From Rhizobium sp. ASV20 (GTDB lineage Bacteria; Pseudomonadota; Alphaproteobacteria; Rhizobiales; Rhizobiaceae): 52,588 bases of DNA. The position numbers and the translations under genes were made by a program. Below the pieces are notes generated by a model. The model searched no databases. It saw only the letters and a program-made list of their open reading frames with translations, and was not told the DNA's origin. The stretch is from contig NZ_JAELTU010000033.1 in assembly GCF_016429015.1 (NCBI RefSeq), forward strand, positions 1 to 52,588, given 5' to 3'. Shown one piece after another: positions 9,312 to 18,429 of this stretch (the first letter of the stretch is position 1; every line of letters begins with the position of its first letter).

Positions 9312-9350
9312 AAGGGCCGCCCATCTCTGGATGAGGCGGTCCCTTGTTTT
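9312..9350 (+). terminator. Probable terminator of the purine operon
   Basis: AAGGGCCGCC pairs with GGCGGTCCCTT (one bulged T) across a 13-base loop and is followed by GTTTT. It lies 48 bases after the permease stop and just before the convergent ABC permease gene. Confidence 0.65.
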
Positions 9351-9386
9351 CGTTGTGCAACTTCCAGGCAGAACAGCCGTGTCTTA

Positions 9387-11147
9387 TTACGATGGCTGCT
9401 TGCGCTGGAGGATCTCCATTGTCAGGAAAAGCAGTGTTACGATCGCCAAAATAACGGTCGAAGCCGCCGCCAGGGTCGGACTGACCTGCATGAACACGTC
9501 ATCCCAAAGCTGCTTTGGCAAGGTGGTAACGAACCCGCCACCAACGAAGAGGACGATGGTCAGTTCCTCGAAGGATTCCAGGAAGCCGGTGATGAAGCCG
9601 ACGATGAGCGACACGCTGACAAGCGGCAGGGTGACGCGCCGTATGACCTGAAACCGGTTGCCTCCCAATGTCGCGGCCGCTTCGTCGAGCCGCCAGTCGT
9701 GCCCCTTGAAGGCCGTTACCATGACGACGAAAACGATGGGCAGTGCGATTACGGTATGGCCGAGGATAATGGCGAGGTTGGTGGCCACTAGCGACATGCT
9801 GGCGAACAGGTAGAACATCGCGATTGCAATGACCAGTTGCGGCACGATCATCGGCGCCGCGAAGGTCAGAAACGCTGCGTTCGATATCCGCCCCTTGGAG
9901 CGTGCCGTTGCGAACGCGGCTGATGTCGCAAGGGCGAGTGTCAATGACGCCGTCGCGAGGCCGATCGCGAAGGAGCGGAACGTTGCCATGCGCCAGAGAG
10001 GCGACTGCCAATATTCGACGAACCAGCGAAGGCTGAAGCCTGACGGCGGAAATGAGAGGAAATTACTGCTGGTAAAGGCCATGGGAACGACGGCGAGGAT
10101 CGGCAGCAGCAGCACTGCGATCACCAACCAGCAATAGATCGGCAGAAATCCCTTTGGCGATGGAAATGGCAAATAGCGCTCACGCAACCGGTCGAAGGTC
10201 GCGAAGAAAGAACCAAGCAAGGCCACCACCGCCAGACCAATTCGCCGCCTGCGCGTCTGTGCCTTCAGAGCCGAGCTGCCGCCCATGGCCGATGACAGCG
10301 AGAACAACCAGTCGCAGACAAAGACGGCAAGCATGGTCATAAGCGTCAGCAAGACGGCCAGCGCACTGCCTGTGCGCCAATTCTGGTATGCGTTGATCTG
10401 TTCGATCACCAACTGGCCGATCATGGTCTGGGCGGGGCCGCCGAGCAGTGCAGGCGTGATGAAGAACGAAAGCGCCACGATGAAAACGAGCAGGCCGGCG
10501 GTCGCCACGCCGCGCACGGTCAATGGAAAATAGACGCGCCAGAACGTCTGTGCGCCGTTCGCGCCTAAGGTTCGGGCCGCGGATACCAGGCTGCGGTTTA
10601 CCGCATTGAGGACAGGAAACATAATGATGACGGCAAGCGGCAGCAACGTGTGCGTCATCGCAAACACCACCGTGCCTCGGTTGAACAAAAGGTTCCCTCC
10701 CCCCGGCATGCCCAGATAATGCAGCAGGCTGGAGAACGGGCCGTTGCGGCCGAGCAGGACCAGCCATGCGAAATTTTTGACCAGCGAACTCGTCCAGAAA
10801 GGCGTCAGTATGAGCACGAGGAGACGCCTCTGACGTACCGGCGACTGATGAGCGATCCAATAGGCAAGCGGATAGCCGAGCACGAGGCTCCATATCGTCA
10901 CCTCGACGGCGATCCCCGCCGTGCCGAGCAAGATCCGCCGATAGACCGGCGTGTCCAGCAATTGACTGAAAGCGCTCATACTGAAGGTGCCGTCAGGGTC
11001 GACGAACGCCATGGACACGAGCCGCAGCGTCGGCCAAAGGAAGAATATCGCCAGGAACAGGAAACCCGGCAGGAACAGCCATGCGACGCCAGGCCGCCAT
11101 GTGCCGAAGAACCCGGCGCGAACTGGATGCGTGGATGATATGGTCAT
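9387..11147 (-). CDS. Fused double-domain ABC permease (polyamine/iron type)
   Basis: At 586 residues this is about twice the length of a PotB or PotC permease and contains two complete permease domains in one chain. The first half carries an EAA-like loop (AARTLGANGAQTFWRVYFPL) and the second another (DEAAATLGGNRFQVIRRVTL), the sites that contact the ATPase. A linker with charged residues (about 290-325) separates them. It would form the whole membrane channel of the importer whose ATPase and binding protein lie upstream. The start is 13 bases after the monooxygenase stop, so it is the last gene of that operon. Confidence 0.88.
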   Translation of the reverse strand: MTISSTHPVRAGFFGTWRPGVAWLFLPGFLFLAIFFLWPTLRLVSMAFVDPDGTFSMSAFSQLLDTPVYRRILLGTAGIAVEVTIWSLVLGYPLAYWIAHQSPVRQRRLLVLILTPFWTSSLVKNFAWLVLLGRNGPFSSLLHYLGMPGGGNLLFNRGTVVFAMTHTLLPLAVIIMFPVLNAVNRSLVSAARTLGANGAQTFWRVYFPLTVRGVATAGLLVFIVALSFFITPALLGGPAQTMIGQLVIEQINAYQNWRTGSALAVLLTLMTMLAVFVCDWLFSLSSAMGGSSALKAQTRRRRIGLAVVALLGSFFATFDRLRERYLPFPSPKGFLPIYCWLVIAVLLLPILAVVPMAFTSSNFLSFPPSGFSLRWFVEYWQSPLWRMATFRSFAIGLATASLTLALATSAAFATARSKGRISNAAFLTFAAPMIVPQLVIAIAMFYLFASMSLVATNLAIILGHTVIALPIVFVVMVTAFKGHDWRLDEAAATLGGNRFQVIRRVTLPLVSVSLIVGFITGFLESFEELTIVLFVGGGFVTTLPKQLWDDVFMQVSPTLAAASTVILAIVTLLFLTMEILQRKQPS

Positions 11148-11160
11148 GAGGCGACTTTCA

Positions 11161-12522
11161 TCACGAGACCATCTTGTCGCGCGCGCGCGACGGATGCGGA
11201 TTGGCGCGATGCTTCAGGCCAAGGCGGTCTCGCAGGGTTTGACCCGTATATTCCGTTCTCGCCCGACCACGCCGCTGCAGCTCCGGTACGACAAGCTCGA
11301 CAAAATCATTGAGATCGCTCGGCAATGTATTGAAAAGAAGCATGAATCCGTCCCCTGCTCCGGTGTCGATCCATTCTTCCAGAAGATCGGCGATCTCCGT
11401 CGGTGTCCCGCAGATGGGCGCAGTGCCATAATCGTAGAGCTGGTAGATTTCCCTTAGCGTCTTGGTGGGATGGGCAAGGATGAGAGCGCGCAATCTTTCG
11501 AAGAAGCCCTTCTCGCGATTGGTCGTCTGCGGGATGACGCCGGGCGGAATAGGCTCGTCGAGAGGCAGCCCAGCCAGATCGACGCCAAGCTGCTCGCTCA
11601 ACATCTTGATGCCGACATCGGGATGAATAAGCGACTGCAGCAGGTGATATTTATCGACCGCTTCCTGACGGGTCTTGCCGATGCTGCAACGAAGGCTCGC
11701 CAGAACCTTCAGTTCGCTCGGATCGCGGCCGTAACGTGCCATCCGGCTCTTGAGATCGGAGTAGAAGGCGCGCGAAGCCTCCAGATCTCCGGCCGCCGAG
11801 AAGACCACATCGGCCGTTTCAGCGGCCAGTTCCTTGCCGTCTCCCGATGCGCCGGCCTGAATGATCACTGGATGGCCCTGCGGAGGCCGAGCCTGGTTGA
11901 GAGCGCCATGAACGGTGAAATACTTGCCTTTGAAATCGACCGGATGCTGTTTGGCGGGGTCGAAGCTGGAGGATTGCTGCCGATCGTAGATGAAGGCATC
12001 GTCTTCCCAGCTATCCCAATAAGCCTTGACGATCTCGACGCTTTCGCGTGCCTTTTCATAGCGCTCGTTGTGAGGCGGCAGCCGATCGAGACCGAAATTG
12101 CGTGGCGCGTAATCGTTGGATGACGTCACGACATTCCAGGCGGCGCGGCCATTGGAAATATGATCGAGCGAAGCGAACTGCCGGGCGATATTGTAGGGCT
12201 CGAAAAAGCTGGTCGATACCGTCGCGCCAAGACCGATGTGAGAGGTCTCCCCCGCGAGCCTGGCAAGCAGGGTCATCGGTTCGAGCACGTTCATGAATTT
12301 GGGCCAACGTCGCCAGATGTCCAATTGGTCGGTCCGGGCCGCCGGCGTATCAGCGACGAAGAACAGGTCGATCTTCGCCGCTTCGGCAACGCGAGCCATC
12401 TCGATCATGCGGTCGATCTTGCCGGCTTGCCCCGTGACGGCGGCCGGATGCAGCCAGCCCGCAGGATGGAAGCCGTCTCCGTCGATCAGCACGGCGAGTG
12501 GAAACGTAGATTTTCGCGACAT
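11161..12522 (-). CDS. LLM-class FMNH2-dependent monooxygenase (NtaA/SnaA/DszA family)
   Basis: The 453-residue protein has the bacterial luciferase-like TIM barrel of the NtaA/SnaA/DszA group: FFVADTPAARTDQ near the N terminus, AAWNVVTSSNDYAPRNFG in the middle and HPVIIQAGASGDGKELAA further on. Such enzymes use reduced FMN from a separate reductase and oxygen to oxidise organonitrogen or organosulfur compounds, such as nitrilotriacetate or dibenzothiophene sulfone. The ATG at 12522 follows AAGGAT at a good distance, so it is preferred to the one at 12540. It sits in an operon with an ABC importer, and a flavin reductase gene (16532) lies beyond the LysR gene. The substrate is unknown. Confidence 0.88.
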   Translation of the reverse strand: MSRKSTFPLAVLIDGDGFHPAGWLHPAAVTGQAGKIDRMIEMARVAEAAKIDLFFVADTPAARTDQLDIWRRWPKFMNVLEPMTLLARLAGETSHIGLGATVSTSFFEPYNIARQFASLDHISNGRAAWNVVTSSNDYAPRNFGLDRLPPHNERYEKARESVEIVKAYWDSWEDDAFIYDRQQSSSFDPAKQHPVDFKGKYFTVHGALNQARPPQGHPVIIQAGASGDGKELAAETADVVFSAAGDLEASRAFYSDLKSRMARYGRDPSELKVLASLRCSIGKTRQEAVDKYHLLQSLIHPDVGIKMLSEQLGVDLAGLPLDEPIPPGVIPQTTNREKGFFERLRALILAHPTKTLREIYQLYDYGTAPICGTPTEIADLLEEWIDTGAGDGFMLLFNTLPSDLNDFVELVVPELQRRGRARTEYTGQTLRDRLGLKHRANPHPSRARDKMVS

Positions 12523-12561
12523 TGGATATCCTTTCGGCAATCAATTCGGCACAGATGATCC

Positions 12562-12586
12562 GGCGACGGCGGCGGCTGCCGTCGCC
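12562..12586. repeat. Intergenic hairpin between binding protein and monooxygenase genes
   Basis: GGCGACGGC and GCCGTCGCC form a perfect 9-bp stem with a 7-base loop. The T-rich tail lies on the plus side, where there is no gene to terminate. On the transcribed minus strand it is more likely an RNA-stabilising or attenuating structure that raises binding-protein expression over the downstream genes. Confidence 0.5.
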
Positions 12587-12633
12587 TTGTTTTATGGCCA
12601 CCGTGGCAGCGGTATGAGCGCGGAAGCTCTGGC

Positions 12634-13704
12634 TCAGATCGCCAGCTGCCACTCCTTGAAACGCTTGTCGGAGGCTTCGAAATTATCGGCCCACCAGCTG
12701 TTGTTGGTAGCGATGAGGTCGGGGAGGTTTTCGGCGCTTGTCGGCAACAGGGCCGCCTGCTCGGGTTTCATCAGAGCAAAAGCCTTGCTGTTGGTCGGGC
12801 CGTTGGCGACCAGGGAGGAATAGGCCGCCTGACGATCCGCTCGGGCGTAGAACTGTATGTAGGCCTGCGCCTGCTCCAATCGGGGGGTGCCCAGCGGAAT
12901 GCCGAGACCGTCGCAGGAATAGGTGCCGTTCCACACGATCTTGATCGGTGCGCCGGATGCCTTGACTTCGGCTGCGCGAGAAGACCAGGCATTGGACATG
13001 TCCACCTCCCCGTTCTGGAGGATCTGGGAGTTCTGCGCACCATTACCCCACCAGATCGCGACCGATTTCTTGATCTTGTCGAGCGAAGCGAGAGCCCGAT
13101 CGACATCGATGGGATAGAGATCTTTCGGGGCGACCCCATCGGCAACCAGGGCATGTTCGAATACGCCGATCGCATCGCGGGAAAGACCACGCCGCCCAGG
13201 GAACTTGTCCACGTTCCAGAAATCTGGCCAGGTGACCGGTCCCTTGTCGCCGAAGACATCGGTTCGATAAGCCATCGTATCGGCGAAGACCGAATAGCCG
13301 AGCCAGTTGTCGGCAACCATGCCGCTGATGATTTCGCCGTTCGGGTCTTTGACACCGATGGGCGCCAGATAGTTTTTGCCGCTGGTCAACTTGAGAACAT
13401 GCGAGGTGTCCATGGAGCAGACATCCCAGATGTAGCTCTTGGTATCGACGAGCAGTTTGAACTGGGTGACCGGATCGGTATCGTGCGCGACATGTACGAC
13501 CTTGATGCCGGTTTCGGCCTCGAAGGGCTCGCTGAACGCCTTTTTCATGGCCTCGGAACTTGATCCGCCGTAATCGGCGACAACGATCTGGCCGGTAGCT
13601 GCGCGGGCGCGGCTCGTGAAAACGGCAGGTGTGGCGAGACCAACTGCCCCCGCGGCGGTCAGCTGCAGAAATGAGCGTCTGGTTGGCGTAGTCAATAATG
13701 GCAT
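12634..13704 (-). CDS. ABC transporter substrate-binding protein (PotD/PotF-like), twin-arginine signal
   Basis: This 356-residue periplasmic protein starts with a Tat-type signal (RRSFLQL at 9-15, hydrophobic core, cleavage near SRARA), so it is probably exported folded. The mature part resembles spermidine/putrescine-type extracellular binding proteins (IVVADYGGSSSEAMKKAF; LASLDKIKKSVAIWWGNGAQ). It should capture the substrate for the importer formed with the ATPase upstream and the fused permease downstream. GGGAGAAATC precedes the ATG. Polyamine transport itself is not implied: this fold also serves iron and other ligands. Confidence 0.88.
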   Translation of the reverse strand: MPLLTTPTRRSFLQLTAAGAVGLATPAVFTSRARAATGQIVVADYGGSSSEAMKKAFSEPFEAETGIKVVHVAHDTDPVTQFKLLVDTKSYIWDVCSMDTSHVLKLTSGKNYLAPIGVKDPNGEIISGMVADNWLGYSVFADTMAYRTDVFGDKGPVTWPDFWNVDKFPGRRGLSRDAIGVFEHALVADGVAPKDLYPIDVDRALASLDKIKKSVAIWWGNGAQNSQILQNGEVDMSNAWSSRAAEVKASGAPIKIVWNGTYSCDGLGIPLGTPRLEQAQAYIQFYARADRQAAYSSLVANGPTNSKAFALMKPEQAALLPTSAENLPDLIATNNSWWADNFEASDKRFKEWQLAI

Positions 13705-13740
13705 GATTTCTCCCTCCGATTGTCGACTTGTTTCATGTCG

Positions 13741-14862
13741 TTATTTGCTGTGTGCTTTGTCTCGTCCTTGCCGACGCACCGTTCTGGCGTTGCGGCTTTC
13801 CCAGCGGACATGGAGGTGCTCGCCAAGGCTATGTGGTTCCAGCCCAGCCGACTGCCGGATCGTCAGCACCGTGCCGCTCGCCAGCTTGACAAGAAGTCTC
13901 CTCTCCGAGCCGGCATAGACCTGCTCGATCAGGACGCCCGACAGCAGACCGTTGGCGGCGGCCGTGATCGACAAGTGTTCTGGTCTCACGATCAATGAGA
14001 CCTCTTCTCCGGGATTGCAGTCGCAACCAACCGCAGGCGGCAGGTTACCGTCATCGGTCGCGATTGTTCCGACCGACGTCATGGTGCCGCGGAGGATGTT
14101 GGAGATGCCGATGAAGTCGGCGGCAAATTCTGTATCCGGTCGTTCGTAAAGATCTTCCGGGGTGCCGATCTGCTCGATGCCGCCGTTGTTCATGAGGCAA
14201 ATGCGGTCGGAAAGCGCCAGCGCCTCCTCCTGATCGTGGGTCACGAAGATGATAGTCGATCCTGTCTCGCGATGTATTCGCTTGACCTCGATCTGCATGG
14301 CTTCGCGCAGCTTCCGATCGAGCGCCGATAGCGATTCATCCATGAGTAAAATCGATGGTTCGTAGACGAGGCAGCGCGCGAGCGCGACGCGCTGTTGCTG
14401 TCCTCCGGAGAGTTCGGCGGCAAAGCGATACTGGAACCCATCGAGACCGACCATGGCAAGCGCAGCGCTCGTCTTGCTTGAAATCTCCTTGGCCGCGACC
14501 CTCCGCATCTGCAGGGGGAAGGCGATATTCTCCTCCACCGTCAGGTGCGGGAAAAGGGAGTAATTCTGAAATACCACGCCGATACCGCGGCGGTGGGCCG
14601 GAACATCTGTCTGATCCTGACCGTCGATGAAGAGGCTGCCGGTCGAGGGAGCAACGAGGCCCGAGATCAATTGGAGCAATGTCGTCTTGCCCGAGCCGGA
14701 CGGTCCGAGCAGCGTCAGCAGTTCGCCTGGCCGCACCTGCAGGTCGAGAGGCCTGAGAGCCGTGACGCTGCCATAGGATTTGCCAATCCCCCGTGCCTCC
14801 AGCTTGGGGGCGATGGGCGAAATATTGATCATAGTTGCCGCTTGCAGTGTAGTTGACCGCAC
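13741..14862 (-). CDS. ABC transporter ATP-binding protein (PotA-like)
   Basis: The protein has a complete nucleotide-binding domain: Walker A GPSGSGKTT, Q-loop VVFQNYSLFP, signature LSGGQQQRVALARCL, Walker B SILLMDESLSALD and the H-loop FVTHDQEEAL. These are followed by a C-terminal TOBE-like domain (about the last 100 residues) as in PotA. The start is uncertain: a GTG at 14862 has GGAGGG upstream, an ATG at 14832 gives MINISPIAPKL without a clear ribosome site, and the frame is open to 14895. It would energise uptake through the fused permease. The gene is first in its operon and diverges from a LysR regulator. Confidence 0.9.
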   Translation of the reverse strand: MRSTTLQAATMINISPIAPKLEARGIGKSYGSVTALRPLDLQVRPGELLTLLGPSGSGKTTLLQLISGLVAPSTGSLFIDGQDQTDVPAHRRGIGVVFQNYSLFPHLTVEENIAFPLQMRRVAAKEISSKTSAALAMVGLDGFQYRFAAELSGGQQQRVALARCLVYEPSILLMDESLSALDRKLREAMQIEVKRIHRETGSTIIFVTHDQEEALALSDRICLMNNGGIEQIGTPEDLYERPDTEFAADFIGISNILRGTMTSVGTIATDDGNLPPAVGCDCNPGEEVSLIVRPEHLSITAAANGLLSGVLIEQVYAGSERRLLVKLASGTVLTIRQSAGLEPHSLGEHLHVRWESRNARTVRRQGRDKAHSK

Positions 14863-15082
14863 GTTTCCAAGTCCCTCCGCAGTGCGGCTCGCCACTGCTT
14901 CCCTAGGCAGCGATACCGACGTGTTCAGTCGTCCTCGGGAGAGCTTCGTAAGCCGCCTCCCGTAAGGTACAGAAAAGTCCAGATCCCCTGGTCGCCTTGC
15001 GCTCTTGTCGTTCTAAGCGATTGATCTGCTATGAATGGATATGTTGGTGCTGCACTTAATCGCAAAAAGAGATTGTTTGCAA

Positions 15083-15090
15083 TATCGATA
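15083..15090. promoter_or_regulatory. Candidate LysR binding element
   Basis: An A/T-rich interrupted palindrome centred on TATCGATA lies 46 bases before the LysR start and in front of the divergent ABC/monooxygenase operon. GCAATATCGA here (15079-15088) resembles TCAATATTGA upstream of the flavin reductase gene (16372-16381) at eight of ten positions, hinting at a common site. Confidence 0.3.
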
Positions 15091-15135
15091 ATTGAGAAAA
15101 AAGAATGAATGAGAACGTGAGTCGAGAGGGTAGAC

Positions 15136-16083
15136 ATGTTGACGTTCAAACAGCTCGAAGCCTTGTACTGGATCGGCACGCTCGGCAGTTTCGAAGCCGC
15201 GGCCCAGCACCTCGACACATCTCAATCGGCGATCTCGAAGCGAATTCAAGAGCTTGAGGCGAGTTTCGGAGTGGCCATATTCGACCGGAGCCGGCGGGTC
15301 GCGCAGCTCACGCCGAAGGGTGTCGAAATGCTGGAACTGGCGGCGGAGCTTTTGGAACAGAAGAACCGGTTCGCGGAACGCTTCAGCGCGCCAGACCTGA
15401 TCGAGCGTCGTCTGCGAATCGGCGCGACCGAGGCCTGCGCTATGACCTGGCTTGGCGATTTCGTCGGCCGCCTTCGCACCGCCTTTGCCAAGATCACTTT
15501 GGAGCTGGTTATTGATTCATCGACCGTGCTGGCGCAGAAGCTGACGGATGGCCAGCTCGATCTTGCCGTCATGCCGGACGGTTTGACCGATCCACGTTTC
15601 CAGGTCGCGCCCGTCGGGTCGTCACAATGGGCCTGGGCATGCGCGACCGGACTTGCTGTGGGTGAAGGCAGAATCAGCATGCGCGAGCTTGCCAAACATA
15701 CGATCCTGCTCCGCGCCGATCCGGCATCGGAAATGCTGATCGGCACGACGTTGCGCAATGCCGGTGTGGCCACTTCCAATATCATGGCCGCCGGCAATTT
15801 CCTGGCGCTGATCAGCATGCTCATCGGAGGTGCCGGTATAAGCGCCTTGCCGACTTTCTTCTTCGATGCCAATTTTGCCGGGAACGCGATCCGACGGATC
15901 GACGTGATCGAACAAGTGCCGGATCTCACCTATCTGGCGGTCTATCCCGCCGTCAACGCCAGCCCTATCCTGAAATCGGTGGTGAAATTGATGCAGGATA
16001 GTTGTGACTTCTCGAAAGCCTATGGCGCCTGGGATTCTGGTGTCGAAGAGATATCAGCGCCAGGAAGGGTCCGGGATGCATGA
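15136..16083 (+). CDS. LysR-family transcriptional regulator
   Basis: This 315-residue protein begins with the LysR winged helix-turn-helix (residues 1-60, with GSFEAAAQHLDTSQSAISKRI) followed by an effector-binding domain of the type-2 periplasmic-binding fold (from about residue 90). Its gene diverges from the ABC importer/monooxygenase operon and precedes the flavin reductase gene, so it is the likely local activator of both. A GAGGG site precedes the ATG. The inducer is presumably the transported substrate or a metabolite of it, but the sequence does not reveal it. Confidence 0.9.
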   Translation: MLTFKQLEALYWIGTLGSFEAAAQHLDTSQSAISKRIQELEASFGVAIFDRSRRVAQLTPKGVEMLELAAELLEQKNRFAERFSAPDLIERRLRIGATEACAMTWLGDFVGRLRTAFAKITLELVIDSSTVLAQKLTDGQLDLAVMPDGLTDPRFQVAPVGSSQWAWACATGLAVGEGRISMRELAKHTILLRADPASEMLIGTTLRNAGVATSNIMAAGNFLALISMLIGGAGISALPTFFFDANFAGNAIRRIDVIEQVPDLTYLAVYPAVNASPILKSVVKLMQDSCDFSKAYGAWDSGVEEISAPGRVRDA

Positions 16084-16531
16084 CGTCGAAGGAAAGCGCT
16101 TCGTCTCATCTGTGTGATCGTAAAATCTGGCGGAAGTCGATGTCGCCTGGATAGACGCGATGACTCTCAGATCGCGGCGAAGGAACGAACCTGCTACGTA
16201 CGTACAGAGCAGCGGTTGTCATGGTGTGGGCCTCCGGTCCGTCGTGACCATCCCCTTGCTATCCTTCCAATTCAATCCTGCTTCAAATTCGACCAGCGGG
16301 TATGCTTGCAGGGTCCTCTGAGAGGGGACCGGTGGCGCTCCAGCACGTCAATCATTCTTTTTATTCCTCAATCAATATTGAAATAAATCTCTTTTGGTAA
16401 TAAAAAAGACATTGAAGCAGCATCCATGATCAACAGCCAGCCGGAGCGGTAGCTTCCGCTGTCTTCGTAGAGACTGCATCGATGCAACGGATTGTCCCAA
16501 GAAGCACAGACAACCAGCAAAGGTAGGCGCC
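16084..16531. other. Long control region between LysR and flavin reductase
   Basis: About 450 bases with no supportable gene. The right part is A/T-rich and holds the perfect palindrome TCAATATTGA (16372-16381), which resembles a sequence ahead of the LysR gene. The flavin reductase is thus probably transcribed from its own promoter here. Confidence 0.4.
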
Positions 16532-17020
16532 ATGTCATTTATGCCGGATTCTCGTCTTTTCCGCGAAACTGTGGGGCATTATGCCTCCGGTATCACCGTT
16601 ATCGCGGGCATATCGGAGGGGCAGCCGGTGGGGTTCACCTGCCAGTCGTTCCATAGCCTTTCGCTTGAACCGCCCTTGGTCTCTTTCAGCGTCATGCAAA
16701 GCTCAACAAGCTGGCCCAGGATCCGAGCTGCGGGCTCCTTTTCGGTCAACATTCTGTCATCGGGGCAAAAGGAGATTTCCAATGTCTTCGCGCGCTCCGG
16801 CGCTGACAAGTGGCAAGGCGTTGCCTGGAGCCGAACGACTTCGGGCAATCCCGTCATCGAAGGGTCTCTCGCCTGGGTCGATTGCACGCTTTTTGAGGAA
16901 CATCTGGCCGGCGACCATCGCATCGTGATCGGTCTGGTGAACGACATGAGCGTCGCTCAATCGCAGAACGAACAGCAGCCCCTGATCTTTTTCAAGGGCC
17001 GCTATGTCGAACCGGCGTGA
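16532..17020 (+). CDS. Flavin reductase (HpaC/NtaB-like, FMN-binding split barrel)
   Basis: The 162-residue protein matches the flavin reductase domain throughout: GHYASGITVIAG near the N terminus, then GFTCQSFHSLSLEPPLVSF, which contacts flavin, and DHRIVIGLV near the C terminus. Such enzymes use NAD(P)H to reduce FMN and pass it to a partner oxygenase. The obvious partner is the LLM-class monooxygenase at 11161-12522, on the other side of the LysR regulator. AGGTAGGC lies upstream of the ATG. Partnership is inferred from context only. Confidence 0.88.
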   Translation: MSFMPDSRLFRETVGHYASGITVIAGISEGQPVGFTCQSFHSLSLEPPLVSFSVMQSSTSWPRIRAAGSFSVNILSSGQKEISNVFARSGADKWQGVAWSRTTSGNPVIEGSLAWVDCTLFEEHLAGDHRIVIGLVNDMSVAQSQNEQQPLIFFKGRYVEPA

Positions 17021-17069
17021 TCCGGCCGCTGAACATCGCTTTGCGAGAAAAGAGGCAGACGCCTTTCCA

Positions 17070-17102
17070 GAAAAAAGCGGAGCGCGTTCTAAAGCGCTCC
17101 GC
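17070..17102 (-). terminator. Rho-independent terminator of the BMP transporter operon
   Basis: GCGGAGCGC (17077-17085) and GCGCTCCGC (17094-17102) form a perfect 9-bp stem with an 8-base loop. On the minus strand it is followed by TTTTTTC. It lies about 45 bases past the stop of the SRPBCC gene and closes the leftward operon. Confidence 0.88.
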
Positions 17103-17147
17103 CAAGGATTCGAATGACGCCGATCTTAATGGCGCATCAGCGCCCGC

Positions 17148-17585
17148 CTATTTGCTGAGCGTGGCCTGCAGGGCGGTCCAACCGGCTGCGAAGACATGCG
17201 TGGAAACGATCTCCACATATTTCCCTGCATCTTCAGGCTCTTCATCGAAGCTAGCCGTCCATTCCGCAAATGTACGGTTTCCTTCGGTGATCGGGAGCAG
17301 CCGGATATCTGCAACATAGTTCTTCACCGGAAATGCCGGCTTCACGAAGCTGTAGGATAGCGAATGGTCGACGTCACTAAGCGCCAGCAACTGTTCGCGC
17401 ACATGTGCACCATCCGTGAGATAGAACGAGCGGATGCAGCCGACATCGCCGCTGCTATGTCCACCCTCGATTTCGCTTTTCACGATGGCCGGATGCCAAT
17501 TCGGCAGGCCGTTGAAATCGCGCACGAGTTTCCACACGGTTTCGATCGGCGCGTCGATCACCGCACTTGCATATGCCTTGGCCAC
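17148..17585 (-). CDS. SRPBCC-superfamily protein (Bet v 1 / polyketide cyclase-like)
   Basis: This 145-residue protein has the START/Bet v 1 plan: an opening strand (ASAVIDAPIETVWKLVRDF), the LPNWHPAI turn typical of the polyketide cyclase/dehydrase subgroup, and a long C-terminal helix (GKYVEIVSTHVFAAGWTALQ). Members bind hydrophobic ligands in a deep pocket and some catalyse cyclisation, dehydration or hydrolysis. The GTG start at 17585 follows a strong AGGAGGGG site only 9 bases after the TIM-barrel gene. As the last gene of the operon it may process a pathway intermediate; its reaction cannot be read from the sequence. Confidence 0.85.
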   Translation of the reverse strand: MAKAYASAVIDAPIETVWKLVRDFNGLPNWHPAIVKSEIEGGHSSGDVGCIRSFYLTDGAHVREQLLALSDVDHSLSYSFVKPAFPVKNYVADIRLLPITEGNRTFAEWTASFDEEPEDAGKYVEIVSTHVFAAGWTALQATLSK

Positions 17586-17594
17586 ATTCCCCTC

Positions 17595-18428
17595 CTAATG
17601 TTTGATGACAAGATTTTTGAAGGCTCTCGTCTGTTCGACGAGTGCTTTTTCGACCGGCAAGCGCTCCATGCTTGAAGCGCCATAAAAACCATGGCAACCC
17701 GGGCACCGCTCCAGGATGTAGCGGGCATCCTCCGGTTCGGCGATCGGACCGCCATGGCAAAGGACGATGATGTCGGGATTGACGCTCCGGGCTGCAGCGG
17801 CGATCGCATTGACCTCCTCCACGCATGCCTCCAAGGTGAGCGCAGTATCGGCGCCGATAGCTCCGCCCGTCGTCAGTCCCATATGGGCGACAACGATGTC
17901 CGCGCCGGCTTCGGTCATCGCGCGTGCGTCTCCGGCCGAAAAAACATAGGGCGTCGTCAGCAGGTCCTTGCTGCGAGCCAGTCGGACAAGCTCGACTTCC
18001 AGGGCATAGCCCATACCGGTCTCTTCAAGATTGGCTCTGAAAGTGCCGTCGATCAGACCGACCGTCGGAAAGTTCTGGATGCCGGCAAATCCGAGCTCTT
18101 TCAGCTCGTCGAGAAAATGATCGAAATTGCAGAATGGATCCGTGCCGTTCACGCCGGCCAGAACCGGCGTGTGCTTGACGACGGGAAGCACCTCACGGGC
18201 CATGTCGAGCACGATCTCGTTGGCGTTGCCATAGGCGAGAAGACCGGCGAGCGAGCCTCTTCCGGCCATGCGGTAACGGCCGGAATTATAGATGACGATC
18301 AGATCAATGCCGCCGGCTTCCTCGCACTTGGCCGAAAGGCCAGTACCGGCGCCGCCGCCGATGATGGGAATTTTCGCGTTGATCTGCTGGCGGAACTTTT
18401 CCAGCAACTGACTTCTTTTGAACTTCAT
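17595..18428 (-). CDS. TIM-barrel protein (PEP hydrolase-like; partner of UPF0261)
   Basis: From the ATG at 18428 the protein has 277 residues; the frame is open to 18608, but that part overlaps the upstream gene. It matches the TIM-barrel family annotated as phosphoenolpyruvate hydrolase-like: [21 protein letters not shown] at the N terminus, then [33 protein letters not shown] and [14 protein letters not shown]. Its start follows the UPF0261 stop by one base. In the tomato virus-resistance protein Tm-1 these two domains form one chain, so the pair probably acts as a complex. The bacterial reaction is not established to my knowledge. Confidence 0.85.
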   Translation of the reverse strand: MKFKRSQLLEKFRQQINAKIPIIGGGAGTGLSAKCEEAGGIDLIVIYNSGRYRMAGRGSLAGLLAYGNANEIVLDMAREVLPVVKHTPVLAGVNGTDPFCNFDHFLDELKELGFAGIQNFPTVGLIDGTFRANLEETGMGYALEVELVRLARSKDLLTTPYVFSAGDARAMTEAGADIVVAHMGLTTGGAIGADTALTLEACVEEVNAIAAAARSVNPDIIVLCHGGPIAEPEDARYILERCPGCHGFYGASSMERLPVEKALVEQTRAFKNLVIKH

Positions 18429-18429
18429 A

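Noticed and set aside
12562..12596. A plus-strand rho-independent terminator
   Set aside because: The stem and T-rich tail fit, but no plus-strand gene ends here; it lies between two genes of a minus-strand operon.
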